From: a virus
Virus record (IMG/VR): IMGVR_UViG_3300038701_001661
Coordinates: 1-21,253 of that record
Direction: 5' to 3' (one strand)
Length of the DNA stretch: 21,253 nucleotides
Below the pieces are notes generated by a model. That model did no database searches. It saw only the letters and a program-made list of their open reading frames with translations, and was not told the origin of the DNA. The position numbers and the translations under genes were made by a program. Position 1 is the first letter of the stretch. Every line of letters begins with the position of its first letter. Positions 19,427 through 21,253 of this stretch are shown one piece after another.

Positions 19427-20227
19427 TTATATAAAGTTAATAAAAGTAAAAGCTACAGTATGTGCAGGTTTTAATTTTAATACTAATTCTTTAAATTCTA
19501 CTACTCTATCAGAAGGTACTTCTGCATAATCACCTAAATTTTCACCGCCTATAAAAAAAGTGGCCCATAAATTAGCACCTACTGTATATGATTCTGCGCC
19601 TGGTATAGCTAAATTAGCTATAACTGAAAACTGTGCAGATCCATGTGTAAAACCTGGGCCATGCTGTGCAGGTTCGCCATGCTGTGATGCTAATAATGCT
19701 ACATTTGCAACTTCATCAGGTGTTTTAAAAACCCATTCACCGCCTTCAAAAAATCTGTTTTCATGTATGTAAACATCAAAACCTGCTAACCTTAACTGTG
19801 ATTCTATAAATAGTGGATTTTGGCGCGGCCTTACATTACCAGGGTATGCAAATTTACGCAAAATAGCTGCTTTTTTATCTGCTAAAGAAATAGAATCTGA
19901 TAAAGTTAAACCTAATCTAAAGGCCCATAAATTTACATCATCTTCTGAAAAATTTTCATTATCAGGTAATGCGCTGTTAATGGTTTGCTGTGCATCTTCT
20001 AAAACCCTAATAAAACTAACATTAATAGCTGCATGAAGATTATAAAAAACAGAATTAAATTTAATGTTAAATGCGCGGCCTGTAGGGTATAATTGGCGCG
20101 CTAATTCTGCAAATAAAGCCGTTTGTGAATCTTCACCAGGTGTAGTAGGGTATCTATGCGGCACGCCGTAGCCGTGCGGTGTTATTAAACCATGCTGTGT
20201 ACTATTATCTGTTACCTGGTATGCCAT
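19427..20227 (-). CDS. Mu gp48-like baseplate tail protein
   Basis: The protein has 266 residues. The core (about 28-160) has ALFAELARQLYPTGRAFNIK, helical NVSFIRVLEDAQQTINSALP, then DVNLWAFRLGLTLSDSISLADKKAAILRKF and FIESQLRLAGFDVYIHENRF. These match the gp48/YmfQ family, including the R-x-L-x-P-x-G-R-A-F and A-x-x-L-x-L-x-G sections. The N-terminus is His-rich (HGLITPHGYGVPHR) and the C-terminal third is beta-rich. In Mu-like tails it links baseplate J-like proteins to fibres. It overlaps the J-like gene by one base (TAATG). Confidence 0.8.
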   Translation of the reverse strand: MAYQVTDNSTQHGLITPHGYGVPHRYPTTPGEDSQTALFAELARQLYPTGRAFNIKFNSVFYNLHAAINVSFIRVLEDAQQTINSALPDNENFSEDDVNLWAFRLGLTLSDSISLADKKAAILRKFAYPGNVRPRQNPLFIESQLRLAGFDVYIHENRFFEGGEWVFKTPDEVANVALLASQHGEPAQHGPGFTHGSAQFSVIANLAIPGAESYTVGANLWATFFIGGENLGDYAEVPSDRVVEFKELVLKLKPAHTVAFTFINFI

Positions 20228-21253
20228 TAATTAAAATTTAAATTTCTTAAATACGGTATATTACCTAAACTAAACTGTGTTACAGTTACAGGTACGCCGT
20301 TAACACTCATTACAAAACTTTGAAAAAAGTTATCAGGATCTAATACATCTGTAACTACAGACTGTAAACGCCCTGAATATAAAAAATCATTTTTATTACG
20401 CAGAAGATCTGCGCCTGAAATAAACGGCCTAACAGTTCTTAAATATTCTGAAACATTTGCTGTTATAGCAGAAGTAATAGCAGCTGAATTTTCAGATAAA
20501 CCTGTTATATCAATATCTACAGGTATTAATTCTATTGGCTGTGTTTCTACTATAGCCTGTATAGGCCTGCGGCCACGCTCATTAATAGGTTTTGTTTCAT
20601 CAGGATCAAATTCTATTACTTCTAAAACAGAATCTAATAATGGCTGTGAAGGCGTGCCTAAACCATCTGATGAATCAGCAGCTGTAGCTTCTACATAAAC
20701 ATCTACTACACCTGCATTATTTTGCCTAACATAAGGGTAAACACGGCGCACGCCAGGTGTATCTGCGGCCCATAGTCTATAATCGGTTTTGCTGCCGCCC
20801 TGTGGTTCTAATTGTATAGCATCTAAAATGGCCTGCCTGTAGTTTTCTATAGGTTCTGATGCAGTAGGCTGTGTAATTATAGTAGAAACTGTAGCTGTTT
20901 GATCTGCGCCTATTACAGGTTCTGTTATAGTTAATTCATCACCTGAATCTAAATCAGCTGCTGTACCTGCTTCTAATGCGCGCACCTGTATAACATTTGC
21001 GCCTGCCTGTATTGTATATTCAGAATCTAAAATATAAACTGCACCAGGATTTTTAGAATCTTCATTAGATTTAAATGTTAAGCCTTCGCGTAATGTAGAT
21101 CCTTCTACACCTGTTACTGATAATTCAAATACACCTACAGTAGCTGCATTAGGTTTACGGCCCAAATAAATAAGGCCTAAACGTTCTAATGTGCCGCCGT
21201 TTTCTAATAGATCTGCGGTATCAGGAAAAATATTATTTTGTATATCTGATCTT
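20227..21253 (-). CDS. Baseplate J-like protein (5' part missing)
   Basis: The frame is open to the window edge. A TTG at 21165 is inside the protein, not a start, since the frame continues upstream as DIQNNIFPDTADLLEN and TLERLGLIYLGRKPNAAT, the classic N-terminal region of J-like proteins. Later features fit Baseplate_J (Mu gp47): GFVFEL-like strands, AGTAADLDSGDELTITEPV, then RQAILDAIQLEPQGGSKTDYRLWA, GVRRVYPYVRQNNAGVVDVYV, and the C-terminal RTVRPFISGADLLRNKND. It forms the wedge of the contractile baseplate. Confidence 0.85.
   Translation of the reverse strand, partial: RSDIQNNIFPDTADLLENGGTLERLGLIYLGRKPNAATVGVFELSVTGVEGSTLREGLTFKSNEDSKNPGAVYILDSEYTIQAGANVIQVRALEAGTAADLDSGDELTITEPVIGADQTATVSTIITQPTASEPIENYRQAILDAIQLEPQGGSKTDYRLWAADTPGVRRVYPYVRQNNAGVVDVYVEATAADSSDGLGTPSQPLLDSVLEVIEFDPDETKPINERGRRPIQAIVETQPIELIPVDIDITGLSENSAAITSAITANVSEYLRTVRPFISGADLLRNKNDFLYSGRLQSVVTDVLDPDNFFQSFVMSVNGVPVTVTQFSLGNIPYLRNLNFN

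Noticed and set aside
21163-21165. TTG as a start of the baseplate J-like gene
   Set aside because: The frame continues upstream with family-typical sequence to the window edge, so the gene is truncated by the window.
1-21253. Possible stop-codon reassignment or tRNA genes
   Set aside because: TAA, TAG and TGA all end genes at sensible places, and I found no cloverleaf with a TTCGA-type loop.

Overview
The window is a compact piece of a tailed-phage genome (or prophage) that most likely infects a member of the Bacteroidota, probably a flavobacterium-like host. Three observations point that way. Promoters match the Bacteroidota consensus TTTG-N17-20-TANNTTTG. Genes have no convincing Shine-Dalgarno sequences and instead start in A/T-rich leaders, often ending ACCATG. 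One phage lipoprotein carries a CSKDD sequence after the lipobox, like the surface-export signal of that phylum. The DNA is A+T-rich, every gene I could support lies on the minus strand, and genes are packed with short overlaps.

From right to left (the direction of transcription): 21253-13818 is a late operon for a contractile, Mu-like tail. It holds a baseplate J-like protein (cut by the window edge), a Mu gp48-like tail protein, two fibre-like proteins that share an N-terminal attachment region, a gpZ-like minor tail protein, a Mu N (DNA circulation)-like protein, a Mu gp44-like hub protein and a gp45/V-like spike. The operon ends at a hairpin terminator. Next comes a single exported-protein gene (13339-13677) with its own promoter and terminator, the layout of a phage moron.

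13277-7989 is an accessory block of small genes, almost all of unknown function, plus a cytosine-C5 methyltransferase. It is driven by three near-identical promoter modules (13175-13277, 10247-10348, 8331-8434). Each has a TTTG/TANNTTTG promoter flanked by two 18-bp inverted repeats 31 bp apart, which looks like shared control by one regulator. Hairpins sit between several of these genes. The block ends at a terminator (7949-7977), after which lies a surface-type lipoprotein gene.

7474-1 is a regulatory and replication block. It contains a Cro/CI-type HTH protein, a winged-helix protein, a sliding-clamp-like protein, small zinc-binding, membrane and coiled-coil proteins, two proteins that look MazG-like, a replication initiator and the start of a DnaC/AAA-type ATPase. 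Six iterons spaced about two helical turns apart, followed by an almost pure A/T tract, lie inside the initiator gene. This is a lambda-O-type replication origin and the strongest unexpected structure here.

The genes together suggest a phage with late tail genes, a replication module with an embedded origin, and two exported proteins likely to act on the host envelope. No integrase, lysis enzyme, tRNA or CRISPR array was seen. Function assignments rest on sequence motifs read by eye; no database search was made.
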